DNA of 64,000 nucleotides from Vibrio maerlii. GTDB lineage: Bacteria > Pseudomonadota > Gammaproteobacteria > Enterobacterales > Vibrionaceae. The notes under the pieces are model-generated. The model saw only the letters and a list, made by a program, of their open reading frames with translations, had not been told where the DNA came from and ran no database searches. The translations under genes and the position numbers were made by a program. Location: the NCBI RefSeq assembly GCF_003415655.1, contig NZ_QRHC01000003.1:488600-552599 (forward strand), read 5' to 3'. Position 1 is the first letter of the stretch. Every line of letters begins with the position of its first letter. Shown one piece after another: positions 1 through 10,275 of the stretch.

Positions 1-904
1 CAATGATAAGCTCCGGGTTTTGCTCACTCGCGTAAAGCAGACCATCCGCTAGAACTAAACGACCTTCTGCATCGGTGTTCATGATCTCAACCGTTTTACC
101 ATTCTTGTAGGTAATGATGTCGCCAAGCTTAAGCGCGCGGCCAGAAATCATGTTCTCAGCGCAACATAGGATCAGCTTCACACGCTTGTTTAGACCGCGC
201 ATGATTGCAAGACCTAGACCACCAGTAATGGTACCTGCGCCACCCATATCAGCTTTCATCGCAGTCATGAAATTAGAAGGTTTAATGCTATAACCGCCAG
301 AGTCAAAGGTAATCCCCTTACCTACCAGACATGCCCACACCGGTGCGTTCTCATCACCTGTAGGGTTGAAGTCCAGTTGTAGCATGGCTGATGTTCGTTC
401 AGAGCCTCGGCCTACCGCGTAGATACCTTCCCAGCCTTCTGTTAGTAGGTCTTTGTCTTTAACGATCTTCGCCGTCACAGTGCCTTGAGGAGCAACAGAC
501 TTAATAAACTCCATTGCCATTGTCGCTAGCTGACGCGGAGCAACTTCTTCAGCTGTTTTATTGATGATGTCACGAGTAAACTCGGTAGAAGTAATACGCG
601 CTTCCAGTTCAGCTTGTTCGTCTTCAGCTAATGGAGTCCAAGTCACTTGATTGGCTTTTTTTGGACCACGGTAACCCTGGTAGAAAGCCCAAACACTTTC
701 TAGATCCCAGCCTTCACCTTGAAGTTCAAGAGACTTAATACCTTGTGAATCGAGTTTACGAGCGGCACGCTGAACTGCGCCAAGATCATGGCCTTCACCA
801 AGGTGGATAGTTGCACCGTTTTCAGTAAACGAAAGAATAGCTTTCTCACCCCATTGTGGTTGAGCAGCTTCGCGACTAATAAATACAGACATGTTTGTCG
901 ACAT
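1..904 (-). CDS. pepB: Peptidase B (M17 leucyl aminopeptidase family), C-terminus cut by window edge
   Basis: Cytosolic M17 metallo-aminopeptidase that removes N-terminal residues from peptides. About 301 codons lie in the window and the 3' end is off the left edge. The reading frame gives the M17 metal-binding and catalytic stretches: [14 protein letters not shown], then MKADMGGAG, then [14 protein letters not shown] near positions 40-90. The N-terminus ([15 protein letters not shown]) and the length before the first metal ligand fit PepB rather than PepA. I chose the ATG at 902-904 because AAGGAG sits 7 nt upstream; a second in-frame ATG is at 890-892. It lies downstream of iscX, as in E. 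coli, but a strong hairpin at 1013-1046 separates it from the isc operon, so it may be transcribed separately. Confidence 0.92.
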   Translation of the reverse strand, partial: MSTNMSVFISREAAQPQWGEKAILSFTENGATIHLGEGHDLGAVQRAARKLDSQGIKSLELQGEGWDLESVWAFYQGYRGPKKANQVTWTPLAEDEQAELEARITSTEFTRDIINKTAEEVAPRQLATMAMEFIKSVAPQGTVTAKIVKDKDLLTEGWEGIYAVGRGSERTSAMLQLDFNPTGDENAPVWACLVGKGITFDSGGYSIKPSNFMTAMKADMGGAGTITGGLGLAIMRGLNKRVKLILCCAENMISGRALKLGDIITYKNGKTVEIMNTDAEGRLVLADGLLYASEQNPELII

Positions 905-1012
905 GTTTTCTCCTTGCCTTTTTGTGTGGCTTATTTCTTTGTATTAAATAGGGCTTATCGCCCTAATATTGTCTACGATGTTAACACCTTGTAGAGACAA
1001 AATGTTGTAGGC

Positions 1013-1046
1013 ATAAAAAAAACGAGCAAAATCGCTCGTTTTTTTA
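1013..1046 (-). terminator. Hairpin terminator after iscX
   Basis: AACGAGC and GCTCGTT pair around a 6-nt loop, flanked by A and T runs on both sides. It therefore works for the isc operon (minus strand) and is nearly symmetric. It separates iscX from pepB. Confidence 0.8.
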
Positions 1047-1079
1047 GTAATAATTGTTAACTTTCTACTTTCAGCAACA

Positions 1080-1274
1080 TTAATCGGCTTCATCCATCCA
1101 ACACAGGATCACCGCTTCAAGGATCTTTTCATTTGAACGATTAGGATCGTCATCGAAATCTTCCAAGTCCAGAATCCACTGATGAAGGTCAGTGAAACGA
1201 ACGGTTTTCGGGTCCGTATCTGGATATAGGTCGCAAAGCTCAATCGCAATATCGCGAGAATCTGTCCATTTCAT
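1080..1274 (-). CDS. iscX: Fe-S cluster assembly protein IscX
   Basis: Small acidic protein of 64 aa, the usual family length, that binds IscS and modulates cysteine desulfurase and cluster assembly, possibly as an iron adaptor. The sequence has the family pattern [13 protein letters not shown], the [14 protein letters not shown] stretch and the acidic [19 protein letters not shown] segment. It is the last gene of the isc operon, about 40 bp after fdx, with a good AAGGAG-type ribosome site upstream. E. coli has the same order. Confidence 0.93.
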   Translation of the reverse strand: MKWTDSRDIAIELCDLYPDTDPKTVRFTDLHQWILDLEDFDDDPNRSNEKILEAVILCWMDEAD

Positions 1275-1314
1275 CGTTGCTCTCCTTGTTTATCGTTAAC
1301 CTGATGACTGAAGA

Positions 1315-1653
1315 TTAATGGTCTTCTGATGCGTGGTTCAGCGTGTACTTGGGAATCTCTACAACAAGATCCTCATCCGCTACTTTCGCCTGACAACCTA
1401 AGCGTGATTCCGGCTCTAGACCCCACGCTTTATCGAGCATGTCATCTTCCAGCTCTTCGCTCTCTTCTAGAGAGTCAAAACCTTCACGAATAACAACGTG
1501 ACACGTTGTACACGCACATGATTTCTCACACGCATGTTCAATACCAATACCGGCTTTTAGCGCTACATCTAGGACTGTTTCACCTGTTTCTGCTTCCAGC
1601 ACAGCACCCTCTGGGCAAAGATCTTCATGTGGTAAAACTACAATTTTAGGCAT
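1315..1653 (-). CDS. fdx: ISC-system [2Fe-2S] ferredoxin
   Basis: Adrenodoxin-type ferredoxin of 112 aa that donates electrons during Fe-S cluster assembly on IscU. Cluster ligands are visible as Cys42, Cys48, Cys51 and Cys87, in CEKSCACTTC and RLGCQAKV; Cys46 is the additional conserved cysteine of ISC ferredoxins. It starts about 45 bp downstream of hscA in the operon. Length and motif spacing match E. coli Fdx. Confidence 0.95.
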   Translation of the reverse strand: MPKIVVLPHEDLCPEGAVLEAETGETVLDVALKAGIGIEHACEKSCACTTCHVVIREGFDSLEESEELEDDMLDKAWGLEPESRLGCQAKVADEDLVVEIPKYTLNHASEDH

Positions 1654-1697
1654 GACTGCTTCTCTTACAAAGTAATTTGCTCTGGTATACCGAGCTT

Positions 1698-3551
1698 TTA
1701 AATATCATCAACCGACTGGCCAGAAAGTGCGGCACGAATCGATTTGTCCATTCGACGTGAAGCAAACTCTTGGCTTGCCTTGTCTGTGTCCTTAATACCT
1801 AGTTCAATCGCATCGGCATTATCGCCATTACGAAGCTCGATAAGAGCCTCGATGCTTTTCAGAAGGTTTTGACGTTCTTGCTCAGCAAGTAGTTCATCAC
1901 CATCCGCTTGCATCGCTGCAATCAAACCCTCGATAACACGGTCTGCTTCAACACGTTGCTCTGCCAGTGCACGAGCATCCATATCTTCCTTAGCGAATGT
2001 CATCGAGTCTTTTAGCATGCTAGCCACTTCATCGTCACTCAAACCGTAAGATGGTTTCACCTGAATCTCAGCTTGAACACCCGTACTCTTCTCCATTGCC
2101 GTGACAGACAAAAGGCCATCCGCATCGACTTGGTAGGTCACACGAATATGTGCAGCACCCGCCGCCATTGGAGGAATACCTTTAAGCGCAAATCGTGCCA
2201 GTGAGCGGCAATCGTCGACCATTTCACGTTCACCCTGAACGGTATGAACGGTCATAGCGGTTTGACCATCTTTGAACGTTGTGAATTCTTGTGCGCGAGC
2301 CACAGGGATCGTGGTATTGCGTGGGATGATTTTCTCAACGAGACCACCCATCGTCTCTATACCGAGAGAGAGTGGAATTACATCTAACAGTAACATCTCA
2401 GAGTCTGGCTTGTTGCCCGCTAAAATATCCGCTTGAATCGCAGCACCAATCGCCACAACTTCATCAGGATTAATGCTGGTTAATGGTGTACGGCCGAAGA
2501 AATCACCAACCATGTCACGAACAAGAGGCGTACGTGTAGAGCCGCCAACCATGACAACCTCAAGTACATCTTCAGCATCGACCTCTGCATCTTTCAATGC
2601 TCGGCGGCAAGACATCAGCGTCTTTTTCACCAGGCGCTCAATAATTGAGTTAAATGTTTCGCGTGTTAGCGTTCCCGTCCAATCAAGAACAGAAACCTTT
2701 GCGCTGTCTGCATTTGACAGTGCAATTTTCGCTTGAGTTGCGGCATCCAATAGCGCACGGTTTTGCTCTGCTGTTAACTCACTTGTTAAGCCCATCTGTT
2801 CTTTGAAGTAGTCTGCAACCAAATGGTCAAAGTCGTCCCCACCTAGAGCTGAATCACCGCCTGTCGCTAGCACTTCAAACACACCTTTAGATAGGCGAAG
2901 GATAGAGATATCAAACGTACCACCACCAAGGTCATAAACAGCGATAATACCTTCTTGGCCAGAATCTAAGCCATATGCAATTGCAGCAGCTGTTGGTTCA
3001 TTCAGTAAACGAAGCACATGCAAACCAGCAAGGTTGGCCGCATCTTTAGTGCCAGCACGCTGCGCATCATCAAAATATGCAGGAACCGTAATAACAACAC
3101 CGGCAAGCTCACCGCCAAGGGTTTGCTCAGCACGCTGCCCTAGTTTACGTAAAATATCTGCCGACACTTGAATTGGGTTTTTATCGCCCTGCGCCGTCTC
3201 AATCACTGGCAAACCATTTTCACTTTGCTTGAATTGGTATGGCAGAGATGGGTAGCGTGATTGGATATCTTCTAGCGAGCGACCTAGCAGGCGCTTTACT
3301 GAAATAACCGTGTTCTTAGGATCTGTCTGAGCATGCTCACGTGCCGCATCACCAACGCTCAGCTCATCTTGGTTGTAGTAAACCACTGATGGCAAGATAC
3401 TTTTACCATTACTGGCTGTCAGGGTCTTTGCTTCACCACTGCGCACCGATGCAACCAATGAGTTGGTCGTGCCAAGGTCGATACCTGCAGCTAGCTTGTG
3501 TTCGTGTGGGGCTGAACTTTGTCCAGGCTCGGCAATTTGAAGTAATGCCAT
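1698..3551 (-). CDS. hscA: Fe-S specialised Hsp70 chaperone HscA
   Basis: Hsp70-class ATPase of 617 aa that binds the LPPVK motif of IscU and, with HscB, drives cluster transfer to acceptors. It has an N-terminal nucleotide-binding domain ([15 protein letters not shown] near residue 22, [30 protein letters not shown]). A substrate-binding domain ([16 protein letters not shown] onward) and an alpha-helical lid follow. It lies 24 bp after hscB, its co-chaperone, and is close to the E. coli length (616 aa). Confidence 0.96.
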   Translation of the reverse strand: MALLQIAEPGQSSAPHEHKLAAGIDLGTTNSLVASVRSGEAKTLTASNGKSILPSVVYYNQDELSVGDAAREHAQTDPKNTVISVKRLLGRSLEDIQSRYPSLPYQFKQSENGLPVIETAQGDKNPIQVSADILRKLGQRAEQTLGGELAGVVITVPAYFDDAQRAGTKDAANLAGLHVLRLLNEPTAAAIAYGLDSGQEGIIAVYDLGGGTFDISILRLSKGVFEVLATGGDSALGGDDFDHLVADYFKEQMGLTSELTAEQNRALLDAATQAKIALSNADSAKVSVLDWTGTLTRETFNSIIERLVKKTLMSCRRALKDAEVDAEDVLEVVMVGGSTRTPLVRDMVGDFFGRTPLTSINPDEVVAIGAAIQADILAGNKPDSEMLLLDVIPLSLGIETMGGLVEKIIPRNTTIPVARAQEFTTFKDGQTAMTVHTVQGEREMVDDCRSLARFALKGIPPMAAGAAHIRVTYQVDADGLLSVTAMEKSTGVQAEIQVKPSYGLSDDEVASMLKDSMTFAKEDMDARALAEQRVEADRVIEGLIAAMQADGDELLAEQERQNLLKSIEALIELRNGDNADAIELGIKDTDKASQEFASRRMDKSIRAALSGQSVDDI

Positions 3552-3575
3552 GAGAGATCCTTGTACTTTTAGTCT

Positions 3576-4091
3576 TTAGTCGAGTAGATGATCTTCGACT
3601 TGCTCGATTTCTTTCTTGAGTTTTGCGATAAATTTAAGCTTACGTACACCGTCTGCCGCCGACATCCAATCGGCTTGGTTCAGCTGAGCTTCGAGCTCCG
3701 CCAAATGTTGTTTGTACATTTTGCTAATCTTGCTATCAAAATCAAATAGCTCGTCTGCACCATCAGGACTCGCTGCAATATGCTCTAGCTCCTCACGCAA
3801 TTCCATTTGCTCCATCAGGAACATAGGATCTTGCATGGTTTGTTGCTCACCACGAATCTCTACGCCGTTTTCGGCCAGCAGGTACTCTGCTCGTGAAATA
3901 GGATTCTTAAGTACTTGGTAAGCATCATTAATCTGAGCCGCTTTTTGAACAGCTAGCAACTTGTCACGCTCAGAAGCGGTCGCAAAGTTGTCTGGGTGAA
4001 AGCGCTTTTGTAGTTCTCTAAATTGAGAAGAAAGAAGGCTACCATCCAGCTCAAACTGGATCGGTAGCCCAAATAATTCAAAGTGATTCAT
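3576..4091 (-). CDS. hscB: Co-chaperone HscB (J-domain protein)
   Basis: J-protein of 171 aa, the same length as E. coli HscB. It stimulates the HscA ATPase and delivers IscU. The N-terminal J domain carries the HPD motif in LQKRFHPDNFATAS (about residues 29-42). The C-terminal three-helix IscU-binding domain (QDPMFLMEQMELREEL onward) is present. It sits between iscA and hscA in the canonical isc order. Confidence 0.95.
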   Translation of the reverse strand: MNHFELFGLPIQFELDGSLLSSQFRELQKRFHPDNFATASERDKLLAVQKAAQINDAYQVLKNPISRAEYLLAENGVEIRGEQQTMQDPMFLMEQMELREELEHIAASPDGADELFDFDSKISKMYKQHLAELEAQLNQADWMSAADGVRKLKFIAKLKKEIEQVEDHLLD

Positions 4092-4176
4092 TCAAATGGT
4101 CCTGTTCCTTAGCCGCGAGGTGCTAAGTTAACTGAGCATGCTGAGTTATTCAATCTCAGCCTACTCTTAAGAATGA

Positions 4177-4500
4177 TTAAACGTTGAAGCTCTCGCCACA
4201 ACCACATTCACTTTTCGCGTTAGGGTTGTTGAATTCAAAGCCTTCGTTAAGACCTTCTTTTACATAGTCTAGCTCGGTGCCATCTAAGTAAACGAGGCTC
4301 TTAGGGTCAATAATCACCTTTACGCCACTGTGTTCGAACACTTCATCTTCTTCATTCAGCTCATCAACAAACTCAAGGACGTAAGCCATGCCCGAACACC
4401 CTGTTGTCTTCACGCCTAGACGCAAACCGATGCCTTTACCTCGGTTTTCTAGGAATGTTCTAACGCGACTTGCCGCGGTGTCTGTCATTGTGATGGCCAT
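4177..4500 (-). CDS. iscA: A-type iron-sulfur carrier IscA
   Basis: Fe-S or iron carrier of the ISC pathway, 107 aa. The three invariant cysteines are Cys35 (TTGCSGMAY) and Cys99/Cys101 (ECGCGESF). It is a paralogue of erpA at 32.4-32.7 kb in this window but falls clearly in the IscA branch by context and N-terminus ([13 protein letters not shown]). Operon position is between iscU and hscB. Confidence 0.95.
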   Translation of the reverse strand: MAITMTDTAASRVRTFLENRGKGIGLRLGVKTTGCSGMAYVLEFVDELNEEDEVFEHSGVKVIIDPKSLVYLDGTELDYVKEGLNEGFEFNNPNAKSECGCGESFNV

Positions 4501-4569
4501 ACTACAACCTTAAATCTGGATATCTATTTGAATGAAAAGTAGGGAGTGAGTTTTCACTCCCTGACGATA

Positions 4570-4950
4570 TTAATCGTGTTTTTTCTTGTAATCAGCAACT
4601 GCTGCTTTAATTGCATCTTCTGCAAGGATTGAGCAGTGTACTTTTACTGGTGGAAGCTCAAGCTCTTCTGCAATTTCAGAGTTCTTGATTGCAGCCGCTT
4701 CATCGATGCTCTTGCCTTTAACCCACTCTGTAACAAGTGAGCTTGATGCGATTGCACTACCACAGCCGTACGTCTTGAACTTCGCATCTTCGATAATGCC
4801 TTCTGGCGTTACCTTGATCTGAAGCTTCATAACGTCACCACATGCTGGTGCACCAACCATGCCGCTACCTACATTTGGATCTTCTTTATCGAATGAACCT
4901 ACGTTACGCGGGTTCTCGTAATGATCGATTACTTTTTCACTATATGCCAT
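4570..4950 (-). CDS. iscU: Fe-S cluster scaffold IscU
   Basis: Scaffold on which IscS-derived sulfur and iron are built into [2Fe-2S] clusters; 126 aa. Cluster ligands Cys37 (APACGDV), Cys63 (YGCGSA) and Cys106 (VHCSIL) are present, as is the HscA-recognition motif LPPVK at residues 99-103. It is 31 bp downstream of iscS. Confidence 0.97.
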   Translation of the reverse strand: MAYSEKVIDHYENPRNVGSFDKEDPNVGSGMVGAPACGDVMKLQIKVTPEGIIEDAKFKTYGCGSAIASSSLVTEWVKGKSIDEAAAIKNSEIAEELELPPVKVHCSILAEDAIKAAVADYKKKHD

Positions 4951-4981
4951 AACTATTACCTCGAATCCTCTACCTTAAGGA

Positions 4982-6196
4982 TTAGTGATGAGCCCACTCA
5001 ACGGTGCTCAGGTCAATCCCTTCTTTGTACATATCCCATAGAGGAGACATGTCGCGTAATTTGTTTACTGCTACACGAATTTGCTCAATAGCGTAGTCTA
5101 CTTCCTCTTCCGTCGTGAAACGACCGAATGAGAAGCGAACAGAGCTGTGTGCAAGTTCATCATCTAGACCAAGAGCACGTAGAACGTAAGATGGCTCAAG
5201 GCTTGCTGATGTACATGCAGAACCCGAAGATACTGCTAAGTCTTTGAGAGACATCAGTAGTGACTCACCCTCAACGAAAGCAAAGCTCACATTTAGGTTA
5301 TGAGGTACACGCTGCTCTAGGTCACCGTTTACTGTTACTGCTTCAAGGTCTTTTACGCCGTTCAATAGACGATCGCGTAGTGCTTTAGCGTGGTCGAAGT
5401 CTTTTTGCATGTCTTGCTTAGCAATAGCAAACGCTTCACCCATACCCACGATTTGGTGAGTAGGAAGCGTACCAGAGCGGAAACCACGCTCATGACCACC
5501 ACCGTGCATTTGAGCTTCTAGACGGATACGTGGCTTACGACGAACGTACAGTGCGCCGATACCTTTCGGTCCGTAGATCTTGTGAGCAGAAAGAGAGATC
5601 AGGTCTACCTTCATCTCTTGCACGTCGATTGGTAATTTACCTGCAGATTGTGCTGCATCAACGTGGAAAATAATCTTGCGAGAGCGGCAAAGCTCACCGA
5701 TTTCAGCAATATCTTGGATTACGCCAATTTCGTTGTTCACATGCATAATTGACACAAGCACAGTGTCTTCACGCATTGCAGCTTCAAGTTTCTTAAGATC
5801 AATAATGCCGTTCGCTTCTGGCTCAAGGTAAGTCACCTCAAAGCCTTCACGCTCTAGTTGACGACATGGATCAAGTACTGCTTTGTGCTCAGTCTTACAA
5901 GTAATTACATGCTTGCCCTTCTTGCTGTAGAAGTTAGCTGCACCTTTAATTGCAAGGTTGTCTGATTCTGTTGCACCAGATGTAAATACGATTTCACGAG
6001 GATCTGCGTTTAGTAGATCTGCGATTTGTTCACGCGCAGTATCTACGGCTTCTTCTGCCTGCCAGCCATAACGATGCGAACGTGACGCTGGGTTACCAAA
6101 AGTACCATCCATCGTCATGTACTGAACCATCTTTTCAGCAACACGCGGATCGACCGGGCAAGTTGCTGAATAGTCGAAATAAATAGGCAGTTTCAT
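4982..6196 (-). CDS. iscS: Cysteine desulfurase IscS
   Basis: PLP-dependent enzyme that converts cysteine to alanine and a protein persulfide. It feeds Fe-S assembly, tRNA thiolation and thiamine synthesis. At 404 aa it has the E. coli length. The PLP lysine lies in [12 protein letters not shown]. The catalytic cysteine loop reads [17 protein letters not shown] near residue 328, and the C-terminal IscU-contacting tail ([17 protein letters not shown]) is intact. It is the first enzyme gene after iscR. Confidence 0.97.
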   Translation of the reverse strand: MKLPIYFDYSATCPVDPRVAEKMVQYMTMDGTFGNPASRSHRYGWQAEEAVDTAREQIADLLNADPREIVFTSGATESDNLAIKGAANFYSKKGKHVITCKTEHKAVLDPCRQLEREGFEVTYLEPEANGIIDLKKLEAAMREDTVLVSIMHVNNEIGVIQDIAEIGELCRSRKIIFHVDAAQSAGKLPIDVQEMKVDLISLSAHKIYGPKGIGALYVRRKPRIRLEAQMHGGGHERGFRSGTLPTHQIVGMGEAFAIAKQDMQKDFDHAKALRDRLLNGVKDLEAVTVNGDLEQRVPHNLNVSFAFVEGESLLMSLKDLAVSSGSACTSASLEPSYVLRALGLDDELAHSSVRFSFGRFTTEEEVDYAIEQIRVAVNKLRDMSPLWDMYKEGIDLSTVEWAHH

Positions 6197-6224
6197 TTTC
6201 TACTCCAATGTAATGACATTGCCG

Positions 6225-6731
6225 CTATGAGCGAACATTTACACCGATGGGTGCGGCGCTTGTATTTTTTTGTGCAAACCCATGGTTCACGGCAAGATCA
6301 ATATCTTGTCGATCAGAAATTTCTAGGACTTCATTATCATTCATCAGCTCACCGAGCGTGATGTTGTTTAGGAAATCACTAATACGAGAGCTTAAGTCTC
6401 GCCATAATGTGTGCGTTAAGCAGCGTGTGCCACCTTGGCAATCGCCTTTGCCGTTGCATTTTGTTGCATCTACCGACTCATCAACCGCAGCAATCACTGT
6501 ACCGATTGAGATCGTTGTCGCGTCTTCACCTAGTCGGTAACCACCACCAGGCCCGCGAACACTTGCTACCAGACCAGCTTTACGTAACTTCGAAAAAAGC
6601 TGCTCTAGATAAGATAGAGAGATGCCTTGACGTTCCGAAATATCGGCTAGCGGTACAGGGCTCTGCTGCGAATGCAGTGCTACATCGAGCATGGCTGTAA
6701 CCGCGTATCTTCCTTTTGATGTCAGTCTCAT
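6225..6731 (-). CDS. iscR: Rrf2-family Fe-S sensing regulator IscR
   Basis: [2Fe-2S] transcription factor that represses the isc operon when clusters are plentiful; 168 aa from the chosen start. The winged-helix domain begins [15 protein letters not shown]. Cluster ligands Cys92, Cys98, Cys104 and His107 are all present in [17 protein letters not shown]. An in-frame start 21 codons upstream (6794) would run into the operator region and is unlikely, because the family starts at MRLTSKG. The gene is autoregulated through the sites at 6774-6823. Confidence 0.95.
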   Translation of the reverse strand: MRLTSKGRYAVTAMLDVALHSQQSPVPLADISERQGISLSYLEQLFSKLRKAGLVASVRGPGGGYRLGEDATTISIGTVIAAVDESVDATKCNGKGDCQGGTRCLTHTLWRDLSSRISDFLNNITLGELMNDNEVLEISDRQDIDLAVNHGFAQKNTSAAPIGVNVRS

Positions 6732-6765
6732 ATCACACCGTATCCACATTGATTGTATGGATAGG

Positions 6766-6823
6766 AGTTTTTCATACCCGACTATTTTGGTCAAGTATTT
6801 ATTTGACTAAAACAGTCAGGTAT
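6766..6823 (-). promoter_or_regulatory. iscR promoter with two abutting IscR type-1 sites
   Basis: Two 25-bp imperfect palindromes lie end to end at 6774-6798 and 6799-6823. Each fits the E. coli type-1 IscR pattern (ATA..TGAC....AGTC....AT; the upstream copy ends in AATAA rather than GTAT). On the minus strand the proximal site contains a -35 TTGACC (6789-6794). A 17-nt spacer and a weak -10 AAAACT (6766-6771) follow. IscR binding would cover the -35. The arrangement matches the autoregulated E. coli iscR promoter; that IscR binds here is inferred. Confidence 0.8.
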
Positions 6824-6844
6824 TTAACCATGAGCTTTAAATGG

Positions 6845-7573
6845 TTATTTATTGCACAAATTCTTTTCAATTGAAGATAGAATTCCACGTAAAATATTGA
6901 GCTCTTGAGCTTCTGGACGTGCTCGTGTGAATAAACGTCGCAGCTTATTCATAACCATGCCTGGCTTGTCCTTGGATATAAACTGGGTATCGGTAATCAC
7001 GTTTTCAAGGTGTTGATAGAACATTTCTAGTTCTTTATGGCGTGGATACTCGTTTTCTGCTTGAGCTGGGTAGCGACTCTTCTCTCTATTCAAATGCGCG
7101 ACACGCACTTCGTAGGAAATGGTCTGTACGGCCATTGCTAAGTTCAATGAGCTGTATTCTGGGTTTGCAGGGATGCATACATGGTAATGACATCTCTGTA
7201 GCTCTTCATTGGTTAGGCCGATACGTTCACGACCAAACACTAACGCCACTGGGTATTTTTCGCCTTCCACCGCGAATAACTCGCCACACTCACGAGGTTC
7301 AAGCATCGGCCACTCCAGTGTACGAGAACGAGCACTTGAACCGACAACCAAACCACAATCGGCAACGGCTTCTTCCAAGGTGTCCACAATCGTTGCATTA
7401 GCAGCAATATCTGCGGCACCTGCTGCTAATGCAATAGCTTGATCATCGACTTCACACTCAGGGGCAACTAAAACCATTTGGCTAAGTCCCATGACTTTCA
7501 TCGCTCTCGCTGCTGAGCCAATATTACCGGAGTGAGAGGTGCCAACGAGGACAACTTTTACGTGATCAAGCAT
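6845..7573 (-). CDS. trmJ: tRNA (cytidine/uridine-2'-O-)-methyltransferase TrmJ
   Basis: SPOUT-family enzyme that 2'-O-methylates position 32 of certain tRNAs using SAM; 242 aa from the chosen start. The knotted SPOUT motifs are visible as [17 protein letters not shown] and [18 protein letters not shown] start at [17 protein letters not shown] (ATG 7571-7573) because the family begins there. The longer in-frame start adds a 25-residue hydrophobic extension not expected in TrmJ. It lies upstream of iscR in the same direction, as in E. coli, and is divergent from suhB. Confidence 0.93.
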   Translation of the reverse strand: MLDHVKVVLVGTSHSGNIGSAARAMKVMGLSQMVLVAPECEVDDQAIALAAGAADIAANATIVDTLEEAVADCGLVVGSSARSRTLEWPMLEPRECGELFAVEGEKYPVALVFGRERIGLTNEELQRCHYHVCIPANPEYSSLNLAMAVQTISYEVRVAHLNREKSRYPAQAENEYPRHKELEMFYQHLENVITDTQFISKDKPGMVMNKLRRLFTRARPEAQELNILRGILSSIEKNLCNK

Positions 7574-7775
7574 GGATAGTTCCGTGTCAAAAATAAAACC
7601 GAGGGATAATAACACAATAAAAGGCATAGAGTGATTAGCTTGTTTCATTTACGTAATTAACACGATATCGATTGCATTAGCTCGTACAAAAAATAACCAC
7701 TTCCCTTTCCTGAAATGTTTGGTTATACTCCACGCCGCTTTTTATTGTTCTTTAACATCCGTTGGGTATATTTGT

Positions 7776-8579
7776 ATGCATCCTATGCTAAACATTGCGA
7801 TTCGCGCTGCGCGAAAAGCAGGCAATCACATTGCTAAATCTCTAGAAACAGCTGACAAAATCGAAACTTCTCAAAAAGGTAACAATGACTTTGTTACTAA
7901 CATCGATCGCGAAGCTGAAGCGCTAATCATCGATACTATCAAGGCTTCTTACCCTGACCACACTATCGTGGCAGAAGAGAGCGGTCTGACTGAAGGTAAA
8001 GACAGCGCGGTACAATGGATCATCGACCCACTGGATGGCACTAACAACTTCGTTAAAGGTATCCCACACTTCTCAGTATCTATCGCAGTTCGCATGAACG
8101 GCCGTACTGAAGTTGCGTGTGTTTACGACCCAATGCTTAACGAGCTATTCACTGCACAACGTGGTGCTGGCGCTCAACTAAACAACGCACGTATCCGTGT
8201 AAACCAACTTAAAGATCTTCAAGGCACTGTTCTTGCGACTGGTTTCCCATTCAAGCAAAAGCAACACTCTGAATCTTACATGAAGATCCTATCTGCTCTA
8301 TTCGTAGATTGTTCAGACTTCCGTCGTCAAGGTTCTGCTGCTCTAGACCTATGTTACCTAGCAGCTGGCCGTGTAGATGGTTACTTTGAACTTGGCCTAA
8401 AACCTTGGGACATGGCTGCTGGCGAACTGATCGCTCGTGAAGCAGGTGCAATCCTAACTGACTTTGCTGGCGGTACTGAGTACATGAAGTCTGGCAACGT
8501 AGTAGGCTCAAGCGCACGTGGTGTTAAGGCTATCCTTAAACACGTTCGTGAAAACGGCAACGAAGCTATCCTTAAGTAA
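7776..8579 (+). CDS. suhB: Inositol-1-monophosphatase / rRNA processing factor SuhB
   Basis: Mg-dependent inositol monophosphatase family protein of 267 aa. In E. coli it also joins the rRNA antitermination complex with NusA. The metal site motifs are EESG (about residue 67) and WIIDPLDGTNNFVKGIP; the C-terminal signature KPWDMAAGELIAREAG is intact. The chosen start, MHPMLNIAIRAARKAGN, is the family N-terminus; an upstream in-frame ATG at 7719 lies in the promoter region. It is followed by a strong terminator. Confidence 0.95.
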   Translation: MHPMLNIAIRAARKAGNHIAKSLETADKIETSQKGNNDFVTNIDREAEALIIDTIKASYPDHTIVAEESGLTEGKDSAVQWIIDPLDGTNNFVKGIPHFSVSIAVRMNGRTEVACVYDPMLNELFTAQRGAGAQLNNARIRVNQLKDLQGTVLATGFPFKQKQHSESYMKILSALFVDCSDFRRQGSAALDLCYLAAGRVDGYFELGLKPWDMAAGELIAREAGAILTDFAGGTEYMKSGNVVGSSARGVKAILKHVRENGNEAILK

Positions 8580-8656
8580 TAGCCCAGATAAAAAGCACCG
8601 TCACTGCTGAAGTTGGCTGGTTATCCTCAACACTATAATGATGGAAATGAGCCAAT

Positions 8657-8700
8657 AAAAAAGCCGAAGCTAATTAGATTAGCTTCGGCTTTTTGTTTTT
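8657..8700 (+). terminator. Rho-independent terminator of suhB
   Basis: AAGCCGAAGCTAA and TTAGCTTCGGCTT form a 13-bp stem with a 5-nt loop, followed by a T-rich run. An A run on the other side may also serve the convergent truB operon. Confidence 0.9.
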
Positions 8701-8770
8701 CGGTAATAGATAATAGGACGCTTCGCTAAAGGTAAAAGCTCTTATCACTTTAACCTTATACCTATTTACC

Positions 8771-9721
8771 TTAACTCTGTTCTTCTTCGCGGAACACTAC
8801 AAGACGCTTTGGTGCGATCTTACCGTCATCGTTCATTTCAGCAACGCCGATGAAAGTACGCTCGGCACCTGAAGTCATGCGGATCGAGCCTTCACTTGGT
8901 GCACCAAATACTTGAACCGGTTGACCGTGTTGAACCATGTTTGTTAGCTCTGCATTCAGATTCACTTCTGGTAGGTCTTCTACCGCAGTATCCATTGGCA
9001 ACAGAAGAGGATCTAGCAGATCCTTTGGTGCAATCTCTTCACGCTTCGCTTGCTCAAGTAGCTCATTTAGTTGCTCAAGCGTTACCATGCGTTCGTATGG
9101 GTATTTTGCAACCCCCGTGCGGCGCAGCATAGTAACGTGAGCACCACATCCGAGCATTTCGCCAAGGTCGTCAGTGATCGTACGAATGTAAGTTCCCTTC
9201 GAACAGTGAACTTCCATCTCTACCTCATCACCTTCAAAGCGCAGTAACTCAATTGAGTAAACGGTGATCTTACGCGATTCACGTGGCACTTCGATACCGG
9301 CACGAGCATATTCGTACAACGGTTTACCTTGATACTTAAGTGCAGAGAACATCGATGGGATTTGGTCCGTTTCGCCTTTAAACTTCTCAATACACTCTTC
9401 AAGGAATTCGCGAGTTACGTTAACTGGACGAGTTTCTACCACTTCTCCATCAGAGTCAGATGTATTAGTACGCTCACCAAGTTTTGCGATAACCACATAA
9501 CGCTTATCTGAGTCCAATAAGAACTGAGAGAACTTGGTCGCTTCACCCAAGCAGATCGGTAACATACCAGTCGCTAAAGGATCAAGCGCACCAGTATGGC
9601 CTGCTTTTTCAGCAAAGTAGATACGTTTTACTTTTTGCAGTGCGTCGTTAGAAGAGATACCCGTTGGCTTATCAAGTAAGACAACGCCATTAATTGGGCG
9701 ACCTTTACGACGGCGAGCCAT
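8771..9721 (-). CDS. truB: tRNA pseudouridine(55) synthase TruB
   Basis: Makes pseudouridine 55 in the T loop of tRNAs; 316 aa. The catalytic aspartate is in [15 protein letters not shown] (Asp47), and the family motifs [10 protein letters not shown] and [15 protein letters not shown] follow. A C-terminal PUA-like extension is present. Its start overlaps the rbfA stop by one base (TAATG), indicating translational coupling in the rimP-nusA-infB-rbfA-truB operon. Confidence 0.96.
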   Translation of the reverse strand: MARRRKGRPINGVVLLDKPTGISSNDALQKVKRIYFAEKAGHTGALDPLATGMLPICLGEATKFSQFLLDSDKRYVVIAKLGERTNTSDSDGEVVETRPVNVTREFLEECIEKFKGETDQIPSMFSALKYQGKPLYEYARAGIEVPRESRKITVYSIELLRFEGDEVEMEVHCSKGTYIRTITDDLGEMLGCGAHVTMLRRTGVAKYPYERMVTLEQLNELLEQAKREEIAPKDLLDPLLLPMDTAVEDLPEVNLNAELTNMVQHGQPVQVFGAPSEGSIRMTSGAERTFIGVAEMNDDGKIAPKRLVVFREEEQS

Positions 9722-10134
9722 TACGCTTCACCTTCGCTGTCAGACTCATCAGAGCGGCCAGCTTCTGCTTGCTTCGCTTTATCTTTACTTACAACTTCAC
9801 TTACTAGGTTAGACATACGCATACCTTCAACAAGTGTGTTGTCGTAAGTAAAACGAATCTCTGGAGTCAGACGTAGGCGGATACGCTTACCTAGCATCAT
9901 ACGCAGTGATGGCTCATGCTCTTTCAACGCTTCAAGGCTTGACTCTGGCGTCTGATCACCGACACACAGGAAAGTAACGAATACTTTTGCATAAGCTAGG
10001 TCACGAGAAACCTCAACGTCTGAGATTGTAACCATACCGATACGTGAATCACGAACTTCACGTTGTAGCATTACTGCTAGTTCTTTTTGTAGTTGTTGCG
10101 ACACGCGTTGCGTGCGGCTGAATTCTTTTGACAT
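9721..10134 (-). CDS. rbfA: 30S ribosome-binding factor RbfA
   Basis: Assembly factor that binds the 30S subunit near helix 1 of 16S rRNA and is needed for maturation and cold growth; 137 aa. The KH-type core is visible from [20 protein letters not shown] through [13 protein letters not shown] to [17 protein letters not shown]. It ends in an acidic tail. It lies 141 bp downstream of infB, across a strong GC hairpin, and is coupled to truB. Confidence 0.95.
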   Translation of the reverse strand: MSKEFSRTQRVSQQLQKELAVMLQREVRDSRIGMVTISDVEVSRDLAYAKVFVTFLCVGDQTPESSLEALKEHEPSLRMMLGKRIRLRLTPEIRFTYDNTLVEGMRMSNLVSEVVSKDKAKQAEAGRSDESDSEGEA

Positions 10135-10175
10135 TTTCTCTTTACCCTAAATAAAAAAGGCCTAATAGAAAGAAT

Positions 10176-10201
10176 GGGGGGATGGTTAATACCAGCCCCC
10201 C
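10176..10201 (-). other. Strong hairpin between infB and rbfA
   Basis: Six consecutive G and six consecutive C residues flank an inner TGGT/ACCA pairing. A loose T run lies further downstream on the minus strand. It could be a partial terminator, a processing site or an mRNA stabiliser within the operon. Confidence 0.6.
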
Positions 10202-10275
10202 AGGTGTATTCAACAACCATTACATTGCCAAGGGCTCTGTAATTTTAGTCAATTTATCGTTGATAAGACGAACTC

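Noticed and set aside
7042..7401. 119-codon ORF antisense to trmJ
   Set aside because: Lies opposite a well-supported gene, has no recognisable domain and no ribosome site.
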